DNA of 64,000 bases, from assembly GCA_951802425.1 (NCBI GenBank), contig OX637797.1:1736001-1800000 (forward strand). The letters are read 5' to 3'. Below, piece by piece: positions 11,143 through 21,120 of the stretch. The DNA comes from Clavaria fumosa. Its lineage: Eukaryota; Basidiomycota; Agaricomycetes; Agaricales; Clavariaceae. Below the pieces are notes generated by a model that saw only the letters and a list, made by a program, of their open reading frames with translations, was not told where the DNA came from and made no database searches. A program made the translations under genes and the position numbers. Each line of letters opens with the position of its first letter. Within the stretch, counting starts at the first letter, position 1.

Positions 11143-14100
11143 ATGGCGAGAGGCTCTCCTCTCAACCCCGCCTCTGTGCCCTTCATTCCTTTGGGCATCC
11201 GGTGGGCAGACGACGAGAGCACCGGCGGCCCCACTTTCGCAGGTCACAATTTTCGCGAGCCAGATAATATGTCGTCGTTCCTGCCGACGTCCTCGTCGAA
11301 CGTCTCCTTCTCGCCGTCAGAGCCCCGTCCACCAATGATGTCGTCCTCTCCCAGCCCGCCCTCGCAGAGCTCGCAGAGCGAGCGCAGCGTCCGCTTCCAG
11401 CCGTCGCCCGCGCCCAGGGAAGAACACAGCCAGTCGCCCCCCTTCCGGCATTTCGATGCGGGGAAACCTTTCCCGCCCGTCATCGAACCCCGCGCGCGGG
11501 AATTGAGCGTCCTGGGCGTCCTTGACACACTCCCAGAAAATGACGATGGACCGGGATCGACCCCTGCTGCCGACCCTGCCCCGTCCGCTGGCTTAGGCTC
11601 GCCCTACGTTTCTCCCTCTGTCCAACAAAAAGAGCGTCGGGGCACTCCTCCCGTGCCCCCGCATAGCAACGGTTACTCAAGATCAGCACTCAGTAACAAC
11701 ACCGCTCAGGGGTCGTTCACGTCCTCTTCCCCAGTGTCGTCCCTGAGCTCTGCGGGCACCAGCCAGATGTTCCTGAGCTACGAGCCGCCTATCGAGGCGC
11801 AGCTCAAGGCGTCGCCACTTATCCACGACATCTTGGATCGCCTTGCTCGCTGTGAAATCGCTACCCGGGAGGTGCAGCGGGATCTAGGTGAAGTTCATCG
11901 AAAAGTCAACATCCTCGTGGAGCGGTCGCTTGGACAACCTGCGCACGGGCAGCCCCCCGAGTTCAAAGACCCTTTCGCTCCGTCAAACGGCAACGGGCCG
12001 GGTGCCCATTCATTGAATGGACACCGAGGATCCGTCATCGCTCCAAACCAGGTGGTCAACCCATCCGATGACCTCAACCAGATCTCCAAACGCCTGACGG
12101 GTCTCACCTCCTCTGTCAGTCAGCTGCTTGCCCTGCAGACTCAGCAACACATACAGAGCGCCACAGCCGGCTTGTCAAACAACCTGACAGCCGCGCACCC
12201 ACATACCCCTGACTCCGTCGCACCCAATCAACTCATGCCCAACCAACTCGCACCATCTCCCATGCATCCTCCTCAGGCCTTGGGCCATGGGATGCTGAAT
12301 CGCCCGGAATTGAGGCCCGGACCGCGCGTGCCTAATCCACCAATGCGCACATGGTCTGTTGGAGCTTTGGACTTGCCAATGCGGTCTCCAGACCCTGGTC
12401 TCATGATGAACCGTCAGGAAGCTTTGCTGCGTGACAAGCGGCGGTCGGTTGCCTCGCTCACGCGCCGTAACTCCTCTGGGGTGAGTTTACGCAAACCATC
12501 CTTTACGACCTGCCACGGGGTATGAGTCATGCTGATAGTATCTCCCCGTAGCATCTTGGAACAGACGCAGAATCGTGGCAAGGTGGTCCGCCCCGTGAAT
12601 CTGGACCGATGGTGTTCAAGTGGGAGCAGCTAAACTTGGTTCCGGAGCTCTTGCGTTCCTTGAGCAAGTTTGGGTGAGTCTGATCCTAGGTGAATTGCAG
12701 CGTCGCTAATCGTGTCTACCATACTGAGCAGCAGTGGTCCGCCTAATAAAATTCAACAGCGCGCGCTGCCTTTCCTCCTGAGAGGTGCTGACATCATTGC
12801 TCAAGCACCCCCGACGCAGGAGCGCATTGCTGCTTATGTTATCCCAGCCATCCAAGTCGCCTTGACTCATGCGAGTGGACGTCCTTCAGGTCGCGGACCG
12901 ATCGTGATCATGGTCTCCACGACCGTTGACCAAGCCACACAAGCCCAGCGTATGATACGTGATTTGGGAGGTCCAATTGGCGTCAGGTCCGCATTGGGCG
13001 TAGGCACGACTTCCGCCAACAGCGACCTCAGTCAGGAGCTGCGTCTCCTGCAGCAGAACATGCCTCACATCATCTGTGGCACCCCACAAAAGTTGCACGC
13101 GCTTTTCAGCGCACCGGGCGGCCTCTTGGGCTCAGAGGTCCGGTTTTTGGTCTTGGACGAGGTGGACCAGCTGATCGCGAGGAATCTCCACGAATTTGTC
13201 TTCAATATTGTGAAACTATTACCACCCCCTCGATCTCGTGCTCTTTCCAACCCTGGGCCCATTGTCAGTCCTCCTCACGGAAGCCCACCTTCCAACGACC
13301 CCATCCTCAACCCCGCTACTCCTTTCGATAGTCTGGGCCGTCGGTTCTCCACCGTCTCGCCATCCCCGGCTCCGCCTGAAGCATTAAGTGGGCTACCTCC
13401 GCTGCACCCACCCGTCGAGCGTCAGACCGCGTTATTTTCCAACACGGTACCCCAAGACGTCCTTAACCTCGCCACCGCGATCCAACTTCGAGAACCTGTC
13501 CGCGTTCTTGTCCGTCGCGACGGCAATGTTACTCACGCTGACACTCATCAAGGGTCTCGGGGCCTCCGCCAGTTCTACCTCTACCTCGCCTTCACGGCTG
13601 GTGGGCGCTCTGACTCGGTTGCAGTCGCGCCGGGTGGGGGGCTCGGTATCATCGGCTCCGGTAGGGGCTCCAGCAGCGCGGAGAGCACGCAAGCGCGCGA
13701 GTGGAAGTTGGATGCGCTTGCAGACCTTTTCGAAGACGTTGAGGTTGCTCAGTGTATCGTACATGTTGGAGGAACGGCGACTTTGGATAGGGTGGTATAT
13801 AAATTGTCTAGTCGAGGGTTGGACGCCGTTCCTCTGGTGCTTTTTCTTGCCTTTTCTCCCACCTCTTTCCGAACACTGATGTGGCTTTTATATGCAGCAC
13901 GGCGGCATGACAGCAGGCACGAAATTGGCGGCCCTGAACAAGTTCCGAGGCTCCTCGTCTGTCATCATACGGCATCCCGCCACAAAAGTCCTCGTCGTCT
14001 ACGACATTGTGGTCAAGCCCCCTGAAGTTAGCCATATTCCGCTCGTCATCAATTACGGTATGATTATTTTGTTTTGGGACTGGCGGCCTACTTACTGTCG

Positions 14101-14484
14101 TGGTAGATCTACCCAAGGCAGTGGAAGAATATGCGTCTCGGTACGTGGAACATCTTTGACAGGCTTGTTTTAGTCCTACTTTTTTTAATCTCGGTGTCTC
14201 GACTCTAGTGTCGCCCCCGCCACTGCATCCAACCATTCCCGCGCAGGCGTCGTCATTAACTTCGTGACTGCCACAGGCGGCGATGTGGAGATGCTACGCT
14301 CCATAGAATGTTTTTACAGGTGTGTTCTGTTTTGTGCTTCTGCATTGATTGCACTCAACGCGAGAGATCTGCTTCAGAATCAAATGTGTACGTTCTCGTC
14401 TGCCTTCCTTCTCTGAATTTCGACTAAATCTCTTTCCCTTGACTCCAGCCTGAAGTCCCCATGAGTCTCCGTGACATTGTTTGA
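11143..14484 (+). CDS. eIF4A/DEAD-box-like protein with degenerate helicase motifs, 8 exons
   Basis: Exons 11143-12480, 12552-12673, 12732-13836, 13898-14057, 14107-14140, 14209-14319, a 10-nt exon 14378-14387, and 14449-14484 encode 971 residues. Residues 1-485 are proline/serine-rich and disordered, with a helical stretch near HDILDRLARCEIATREVQRDLGEVHRKVNIL. Residues about 486-971 align with eIF4A: IQQRALPF, GADIIAQA, then PPTQERIA where the P-loop SGTGKT should be; LDEVD for DEAD; SNT for SAT; VVYDIVVKPPEV for the motif V STD-ARG-D region; YASRVAPAT for HRIGR; and a final YRIKCPEVPMSLRDIV like the eIF4A C-terminus. The fold is probably kept while ATP binding and hydrolysis are lost. An RNA- or eIF4G-binding scaffold role is a guess. 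Confidence 0.8.
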
Positions 14485-14854
14485 TACCTGCGTTCGTGTA
14501 TCCTGAAACTGTGTGTATGTAGCTTAGTCCATTTGATCTCATTCTCTATTCGTCTTTAGTACTTTTGCCACACTCCGCTGTCTCGTCTGCTGTTGTTATT
14601 TCCCCACTTGATTGCTTCTTATTGCATGCGCATTCCAAACCTTTCATACCCAGACCAGATGTTGCAACTCCCCCAAGCGATTGTTTTGATCTAGTTTAAA
14701 TTTCGAGTGTATAACAGATCTCTGTTTCTTGTTTCGAGGGCCTCGTATGGATACTTGACTGATGTATCTCGTGTGCACAAATCCCCATGCCTAATCGAGG
14801 CTTTAATCCGTCAAGGTAAACTTTTGTGCTCGCGCGTGCGTGCATCGTGGTACT
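14485..14854. other. Convergent intergenic region
   Basis: Lies between the 3' ends of the helicase-like gene (plus) and ELP2 (minus). T-rich, no gene seen; should contain both polyadenylation regions. Confidence 0.4.
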
Positions 14855-17800
14855 TCACATGTCAATTTTCATCACCTTCACTTTGCCATCTTCAGAGCAG
14901 CTGGCAAGGTACGCCGCCGGGTCTGTCTGGTTCCACGGCCTCCAGGCAAGCCTGTGAACCTGACCGGCATGCGCTCTCCTGCCGAATCAGTTAGTGATAT
15001 GAAAGGAAGCAACACGCCGCAAAATTGCGCACCTCGAATCAAACTCTGTTACGAGGCTCCACGCAGATGGTGAGGCGCGGGGGCTCGCATAGACCAAAAT
15101 GCTGCCGGTCTCCAGGCCCACAGCCATTCGCCGCCTGTAGCGGTTCAGTCGGCGACGGCAAAAAAAAGGGAGCGGATCCTTCTGGGCCTCCAAACGCACC
15201 TATCGTCCTGGCCAGCGGCCAAAAAGTTGACAGCAGTCGCGGCATGCTCCATTCTGATGGTGGCGATCGCGGACCACTTGCTCACGACGGCAGGGTCATC
15301 GCGCTGCCAGACCCTGACCTGTGAGCCCCACGCGGTGCACATCAGAAAACATTCTTGTGTCGGATGCGTGACAAGAGACAAATGGCACTATCTCACCATC
15401 TTATCCCTGGAGGCGGTGGCGAAGACGTCGCCTTCGGCAGCCCAAGCACAGTCCCAGATGATCCGCGCATGCGCCTTCTTATCTCCGGCGATGGCGACAT
15501 AGCCTTGGGTGAAAATATTGGGCATAGATCATAATGAAGAGCGAATCACCAACGAACCTGTCTGTTCACGCCGTTCAAACAGCCTCCATGATCGGTCTCG
15601 AGACACCGAAAGAACTAGCTGATCATCTGGGCTAAATGCTATGCGAGTAACTGTTAGAGTGTGTCCGGGCAAGGGCTCGCCGAAGCGTTGCCAGTCCGCT
15701 GTGTTGTAGACTCGCACAACCGCGTGCTCTGGGGTGGTTGCCTTGCAAGCAGTTGCGATCATGGTCCGAGAGGAAGACACAGCAAGACTGATAGACTGCA
15801 GTAAACAGGAATTAAGAACAGGAAATCAATCAACTAATTCAATGAACGTACTTCGTAACCATGCCCGAATATTTTTTCGACTTCTGGCCAGAGCGTCATT
15901 GACGCGAGTTCGGATTCAAAGGGACGACGGACAGTTGTGCTTGCATCCGCTGGTGAAATTGACGGCTGTGGGTTCGTCTGATCGCCGCTGATGAAAGCCT
16001 TGTTTGACAAGCCTAGCGGTGGCACGCTTGCACCAATGGGACGAGGACGCTCAAGCAATTATCAGAGATCGCAGATGTACACAGGCAAAAATTCCGCGTA
16101 CTTCATCCTCAGGAAGGTTTGCTACTCCTAAGGCACGGACCAGACAGACAAATGAGCTAGGAGCTTCAAATACCCGGACGACCTTCTCATCCGCGATGCT
16201 GACGAATGTCAAAGCGTCCAGAAACGCGCAATCTACCAGGTCGTAGCCATGTACTTGAGGGCGGGCCAGTTCGGACCATACTTCAACGTTGGGATCTGCA
16301 TTTTGCCAGGGGGTTGGCCCGTGAATGCGCGTCGTCTGGTCCATCCTGGGACGCAGGTAACCACTGTCAGAACGAAGTGAAGCTTGGTTGGCACGCATTA
16401 CGAACCCTGCGGATATCAAGTATTCTCCACCTGGACTCCAGCTGATCCCTCTGACGGGAGCACTGTGACCTCCAACGGCACCATTCTCCACCCAGTCGGC
16501 CTCAGCATTACTGCAACTCCAACGCCGCCAACCGCCGCTCCACCCCCATGCTACAACTTCAGTGCCGTTGTGTGCCCACAAACCGCCGATGAAACCACCG
16601 AGTCTTTGCCCCCCAATGTCGCCGAACCGCTGCTGATTGATCCAAAGGGATGCAGATTCATCATGGCTGTACGTTGACATGGTAGAGGGGGACCATAGTA
16701 TGACAGATGAATCTGTGGATGTTGAAAGTAACATCGGAATCGAATCACGCGAATAAGACCGCCAAGACAGAGATGTGACCCCCGCCTCGTGTCCAATGAG
16801 CAAGGCGTCGAAAATGATAGCAAATTTCTGTGAACTGTTATACTTGGCATGAGGCAGTGGCCCAAAAAGTAGGCAAAAGCGCTACTGGCCTATCGTGGCT
16901 TGACTTGACTGTCACAATATGTTGTTTGAGCGAAATCTGTCGCCCGCTTTCTTCGGCACCTGAAAGGTCTCCAAGAGACGCCTCAAAGGAGTCAAGTAGC
17001 TCATCGCTCAACGTATCCTCAGTCTGGTTACGAAATTTTGACGTCTCCTTGACAAAGGCATCAATATTCCAAAGTCGAATCGTACTGTCCTGGGAGCCAG
17101 ACGCGAGAACAAGAGGATCGCCTCGAGCAAGCGGATTGTGGAAGGCCAGGCTGCGAACCCAGTCGTCATGTCCCGCGAGCACTGTAGCGCAAACGAACTG
17201 CCATAGTCAAAATCACAGCAGACTCCTCAAGCAATGGCCTCACCAGATCGTCCGAACGTGTCCATATTTGAACAGTCCAGTCTGTTGTTCCGATCGCGAG
17301 GATGAGGGCTGATATTGTGAGCCATCATTAGGCCCGTAGAATGTTAATCGAGCCAACCTTGGGAATCGGGGAGGCGGGTCAGTGCCAGCGAAAGAGGATA
17401 CGTCCTCTGCAAGGTGATCGTCTGCACATGTTTAACATCATCTTAAAAGTGAAAGTCAGGTTCACATCGAAACTTGGGCTGCGGAATGGAGCACCTGAAC
17501 TGTCCCATACTTTTGCTTGACCATCCGAGGATCCGGTAACGATGCGGTCCTCATAAACAGCTAGAGCAGATACAGGTTCAAGATGAGCTTGAACGGAAAC
17601 ACCGCAACTCCACTGCAACTCATTGTGATTTTACCGAAAGAACAATGCAGCAGAGAAATGCATACCTCGTTCCCTTGTTTATGCCATCGCCGCAAACTGC
17701 CCTTGTCATCCACGCTAAAGAAGAGGTCCTCTCGCGAGAACCGGATGCAAGTTACAAGTCCCCCATGCCCCAGCAATATCCCACGTATCCCTTGGTCATT

Positions 17801-17974
17801 CTGGTTCAGTCAGGTTACGTTAGCCGAGCCAGAGAGCCTCGAGTGGTCGTGACATACGTTAGTATCCCAGAGACAGATAGCGTCTCTCGACCCGAAGGCG
17901 ACTTCGGAAGCGGGAGAACAATCGGCTGCCTGGGAATATCTGTTAGTCGAAGCAGATACGTATACGGCAGCCAT
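14855..17974 (-). CDS. ELP2: Elongator complex subunit Elp2 (WD40 protein), 14 exons
   Basis: Elp2 forms the double WD40 propeller of Elongator, which installs cm5/mcm5 groups on wobble uridines of tRNA. I place exons at 17974-17858, 17800-17666, 17612-17495, 17441-17358, 17308-17244, 17197-16886, 16827-16406, 16345-16102, 16049-15852, 15795-15558, 15503-15397, 15318-15200, 15134-15033 and 14978-14855; all phases agree and give 794 residues, the usual size. Diagnostic segments are LGHGGLVTCIRFSR, AGHDDWVRSLAF, GEYLISAG joined to MDQTTRIHGP, ELARPQVHGYDL, DEKVVRVFEAP, ASVPPLGLSNKAF and SRDRSWRLFERR, ending in a WD repeat SCSEDGKVKVMKI. All introns here can use GT-AG. The start lies 51 bp (or only 3 bp) from the divergent ACP-synthase reading frame. 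Confidence 0.95.
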
Positions 17975-18025
17975 AAGATGAGTCTGAGAAGAGATTCGTC
18001 GACGACTACGGTAACGACACCGCAA
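17975..18025. promoter_or_regulatory. Minimal divergent promoter between ELP2 and the ACP synthase locus
   Basis: The ELP2 start codon is at 17974 on the minus strand. The plus-strand frame can start at 18026 or at an in-frame ATG at 17978. There is therefore no room for separate promoters; the core elements must lie inside one or both first exons. No TATA box is visible. Confidence 0.5.
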
Positions 18026-18507
18026 ATGCCAGTCTTGGGAATCGGCGTCGATGTTGTACACGTTCCCCAAATTGCTGCTATTCTTCGCCGTAGAGGACGA
18101 GCGTTTGCAAAGCGAATTCTGAGTGCTGAGGAACTCGCACGTTGGGACACTTTGCCTCTACATGACAATTGCCACTTTCCTGCTGTGAGGTCGCCCCTCC
18201 TCCTTGTTCCCAACATCATTGAACATGCCCACGCCTGACTTGAGCGCAGATGGAGCGTGAAGGAAGTAACCTACAAGGCACTGTATCCTACTCTACATCC
18301 TACATGAAAAGACCTACCGTGGTCTCAGCGGTGATGCTGAGAAACCAGCTCTCTCGTTATCACTCCAATTCCTTCGGTCAACACTTACAGCACAGGCGGA
18401 TACAAGTCTCTGTCAGCCATGATGGAGAATACTTTTTTCTCAGTTTTAGTTCAGAGTTGAAATATGTGGTAAACCGTGTAGAAGCGCTGAAGGTTGACGC
18501 CCACTGA
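18026..18507 (+). pseudogene. Holo-ACP synthase (mitochondrial phosphopantetheinyl transferase), apparently frameshifted
   Basis: AcpS-type enzymes transfer 4'-phosphopantetheine from CoA to acyl carrier protein. Exon 1 (18026-18189, or from 17978 with a basic leader MSLRRDSS) encodes GIGVDVVHVPQI and FAKRILSAEEL, the metal-binding Asp and conserved helix. After an intron (18190-18249), WSVKEVTYKALYPT continues the family, with its KE pair. The frame then meets TGA at 18316-18318. A shift by one base restores TYRGLSGDAEKPAL, and a second shift restores QVSVSHDGEYFF, the terminal SHDG motif, ending at 18507. So two frame breaks separate three conserved blocks. A 59-nt GT-AG intron just after YKAL could reconnect the first and last blocks while losing the middle. 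Either a decaying gene, a sequence error or an unusual splice form. Confidence 0.6.
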
Positions 18508-18976
18508 TCATGCTTGCATCAAACCAAGTGAGCGACTAGATCGGGGCACAGCGCGTACGAAATCGACGCGCGCGAATTCAATCTATGAACTGGCATACCA
18601 CAGGCATACCATATACCCGTCACTTGATTGGTCTGCCACGAATTCACCATGCAGTACACGGCAACATGATACAAGTAATGTATCTTGGTAAAGAAGTAAG
18701 CAAGATTTTGGATCTCATCTCGCCGCCATGCACCAAGACTTGCGCAACGTCTCAAGCAGTCATGGAATCCAGCCTCTCCTCATGGCGCTCCCAGCAAGTC
18801 CGTCGACACTCGTACTCAACCAAACCTCCTAGCTTGCACATACTGTAGTCTTGATCTAGGGCCGGGGGGGCGCGCCCCTGCCTCGGGCGCCCATCGCCTT
18901 CTTGCGGCCGGTCGCTATAGTCGGCACCTGGCAATCTTCATGATACCCACACTCCCTCACTTAGGACGCAATCAAA
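18508..18976. other. Intergenic; 5' flank shared with the other two membrane-protein paralogs
   Basis: The right half (about 18750-18976) resembles, on the appropriate strand, the 5' flanks of the paralogs at 27.7-29.2 and 29.9-31.4 kb; for example, the motif around GAGTACGAGTGTCGAC recurs in diverged form upstream of both. It is thus probably a duplicated promoter. A G/C-only run with GGCGCGCC lies near 18867. Confidence 0.5.
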
Positions 18977-20445
18977 ATGAATGAGGAGAACGCTATATAT
19001 GTGGGTGAGTCATTGCCATCCCTTCACATGCACCAAGGACGAAGCTCAGTTGCCATATCGCGCAGGCGAGAATAGCGTACACCCTCTGTATCGTAACATC
19101 GACCTCGAAGCATGTGTCCTGCCATGGGCTGGCATGCTCACCGTCGGCGCCTCTCATTTCACTCGACGCCCGCGAGATGTCAGCCCACTCCTATACATCA
19201 CCTTGTTCTTATCGGCAATCTCCAGACCTGCATCTGCTCAAACTTTCCTCGACCCAACCTTAAAGAGCTGTGGACTCCGAAAATCCTACGCGGTTGGGAT
19301 CAAGCTGCTTGCAGTTTACGCCAGCCACGTCTTTACCATCAAGCTCCCCCCTGGTTCAAGGACATTAGACACAATATCGCGCTACGTGAAAGCAGGTTTA
19401 TTACCATCTTCATCAGCAAGCAATAGTGTATACGACGTCGCATATCGGCGAGCCGGATTTACTCAATTGAATAGCGAAGACGGTCCAGACACGACCATCT
19501 ACCGAAGCATGCAAAAGGCAATCAATACCGGAGCTGTTTGCTTCAGAGTCAAAGAAGAAAACGTACAAAAATTTTCCGGTCTGCGGAGAGTCCTACCCAA
19601 TGAAGTCAAAGTAAGAGCCAAACCGCTGAAGCAGGGCGAGCTCTTCCTCCTCGTTCCGAGAGGTACCAGGGCCCAACTATTTATGCCAACCATGGTCGAA
19701 GGCAGCTCGCAGCTCGCGAAGGCACTTTTTGGCGCAATCCAGCTAGCCTTCGCCACCGTGCAGCTTGTATCTGTCAATGATTCTCGGGTTGCTGCCTACG
19801 GCTATGGTGCCTTCATATACACAATCATTCCATATGCAATTGCAAGTGTCATCAATCTCATTGCTGCTCTCTTGACTGATAACTATGGGGACTTCACTGA
19901 GATGGAGCTGGTCTCAACACGAGATGACACCCACTCCCACGCACTGGATCCTGGGCGCGAGAACCCTTCTATCGTCCCGACCCATGAGGTCCCAAATGCA
20001 GTAGATCCTCATTCTCAGATTTCTGGTCCCGAGAATGAGAACCATGATGCTGCGCACCAGGAGGTATGTCAGCTTGCTGGTCAAGCTTGCTGCCAATCTG
20101 ACTTTGGTAATCATCAAGCACCTCGAATTTGGGCCTGGATCGGAGGACGATCATGTTTTTGTTGTTTCTCCCGTCGTGCTTCTCGCATTGGTTTGCTATC
20201 TTGCCATCGTTGGGGGGATTACCCGTTTTCACCCTGGAATCTCGACGAAAGCTCAGAGGGGCTGGTTCGTCTCATGGGCCGTTTTTGGCATCCTGTGTGG
20301 ACTCACAACCGAGGACGATTCGGGGGGGAGCACAGGGTTTGCACGGAAAGCCTTTAGAGTCTTAAGTGCTTGCATCTGGGGAGTAGCAACCGTTGGGGGT
20401 ATCGTGGCAATGATTCAGCAATACCTGCACCTATTTCAATGCTAA
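18977..20445 (+). CDS. Multi-pass membrane protein of unknown function, paralog A
   Basis: Exons 18977-19004, 19066-20063 and 20119-20445 give 450 residues. I do not recognise the family. Visible are a hydrophobic N-terminal segment (LLYITLFLSAISRPASAQTF), a segment around AVGIKLLAVYASHVFTI, two adjacent helices (GAFIYTIIPYAIASVINLIAALL) followed by the invariant DNYGDFTEMEL, a Ser/His/Pro-rich loop of about 60 residues, and three C-terminal segments (VVLLALVCYLAIVGGI, WFVSWAVFGILCGL, WGVATVGGIVAMIQQYL). Paralogs B and C share exon structure and about 70-80% of residues by eye, and a relic lies at 45.0-45.6 kb. Strong residue conservation between paralogs suggests selection. The role is unknown; a plasma- or endomembrane protein is inferred. 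Confidence 0.8.
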
Positions 20446-21120
20446 GGTAAATCTTCATCACTGAGTGTGCCGCATTTCGCTCAGGACACTGCAACTCTAT
20501 CAGGCTGGTTCACACAGCTGCCATTGATAGTGTCCTTTGACCTGATGCGCAAACTATACCTCATGGTCGGCATTTTTATATTTGGGTCTACTGTTGGGTT
20601 GTATGCAGTTTCATTATAGGGCCATGTTCTGTAACTGGATAAACAGGGAAGGAATTTAGGATTGAGACACGACAAACGCAGCACGTGGTCGTCAGACCAC
20701 GCGACGTTCCTGCCCCTAAAATTGAGATCGAGTGGTGCCTTGTACCTTACCTCGGTCGCATATTTGCCAGGCTGAATCAGCTGAGAGCAGTCCAGAACCG
20801 ATGTCATGAGTCGAATCCCCTCCTGTAAGCACCCATTTTTTGCCAGATGCAGGCTCGGAATTAGAAAAACGGTTCCTGACTCGCTACCCAGTTTGATCGG
20901 CGGAACAGCCACGCGGCGTCGTCAGGATGTCCGAGTCCATGTTAAACCTCCTCCCTGCGACCTCCCCGATACTCCACATTAAACCTGGATTCGTCAGTCT
21001 TGCTGCATTCTTCGCTCTCTCATTCTCCATTAGCCTTGATCACCATGCGGAGTATGTCGCTGCCTCGGTGATGTGTACTTGGGTTGACTCCTTTTCGTAG
21101 ACCGCCTCTCTTCGCTGGCC
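20446..21120. other. Intergenic
   Basis: A minus-strand open frame (20481-20912) has no motif and no paralog in the window. The stop codon of paralog A is followed at once by AGGTAAA, a possible 3' UTR intron donor that is better preserved in B and C. A short plus-strand frame (MSES..., from about 20925) is hydrophobic but unsupported. Confidence 0.35.

Noticed and set aside
20481..20912. 143-codon minus-strand frame
   Set aside because: No motif, no paralog near the other two membrane-protein copies, no splice signals.
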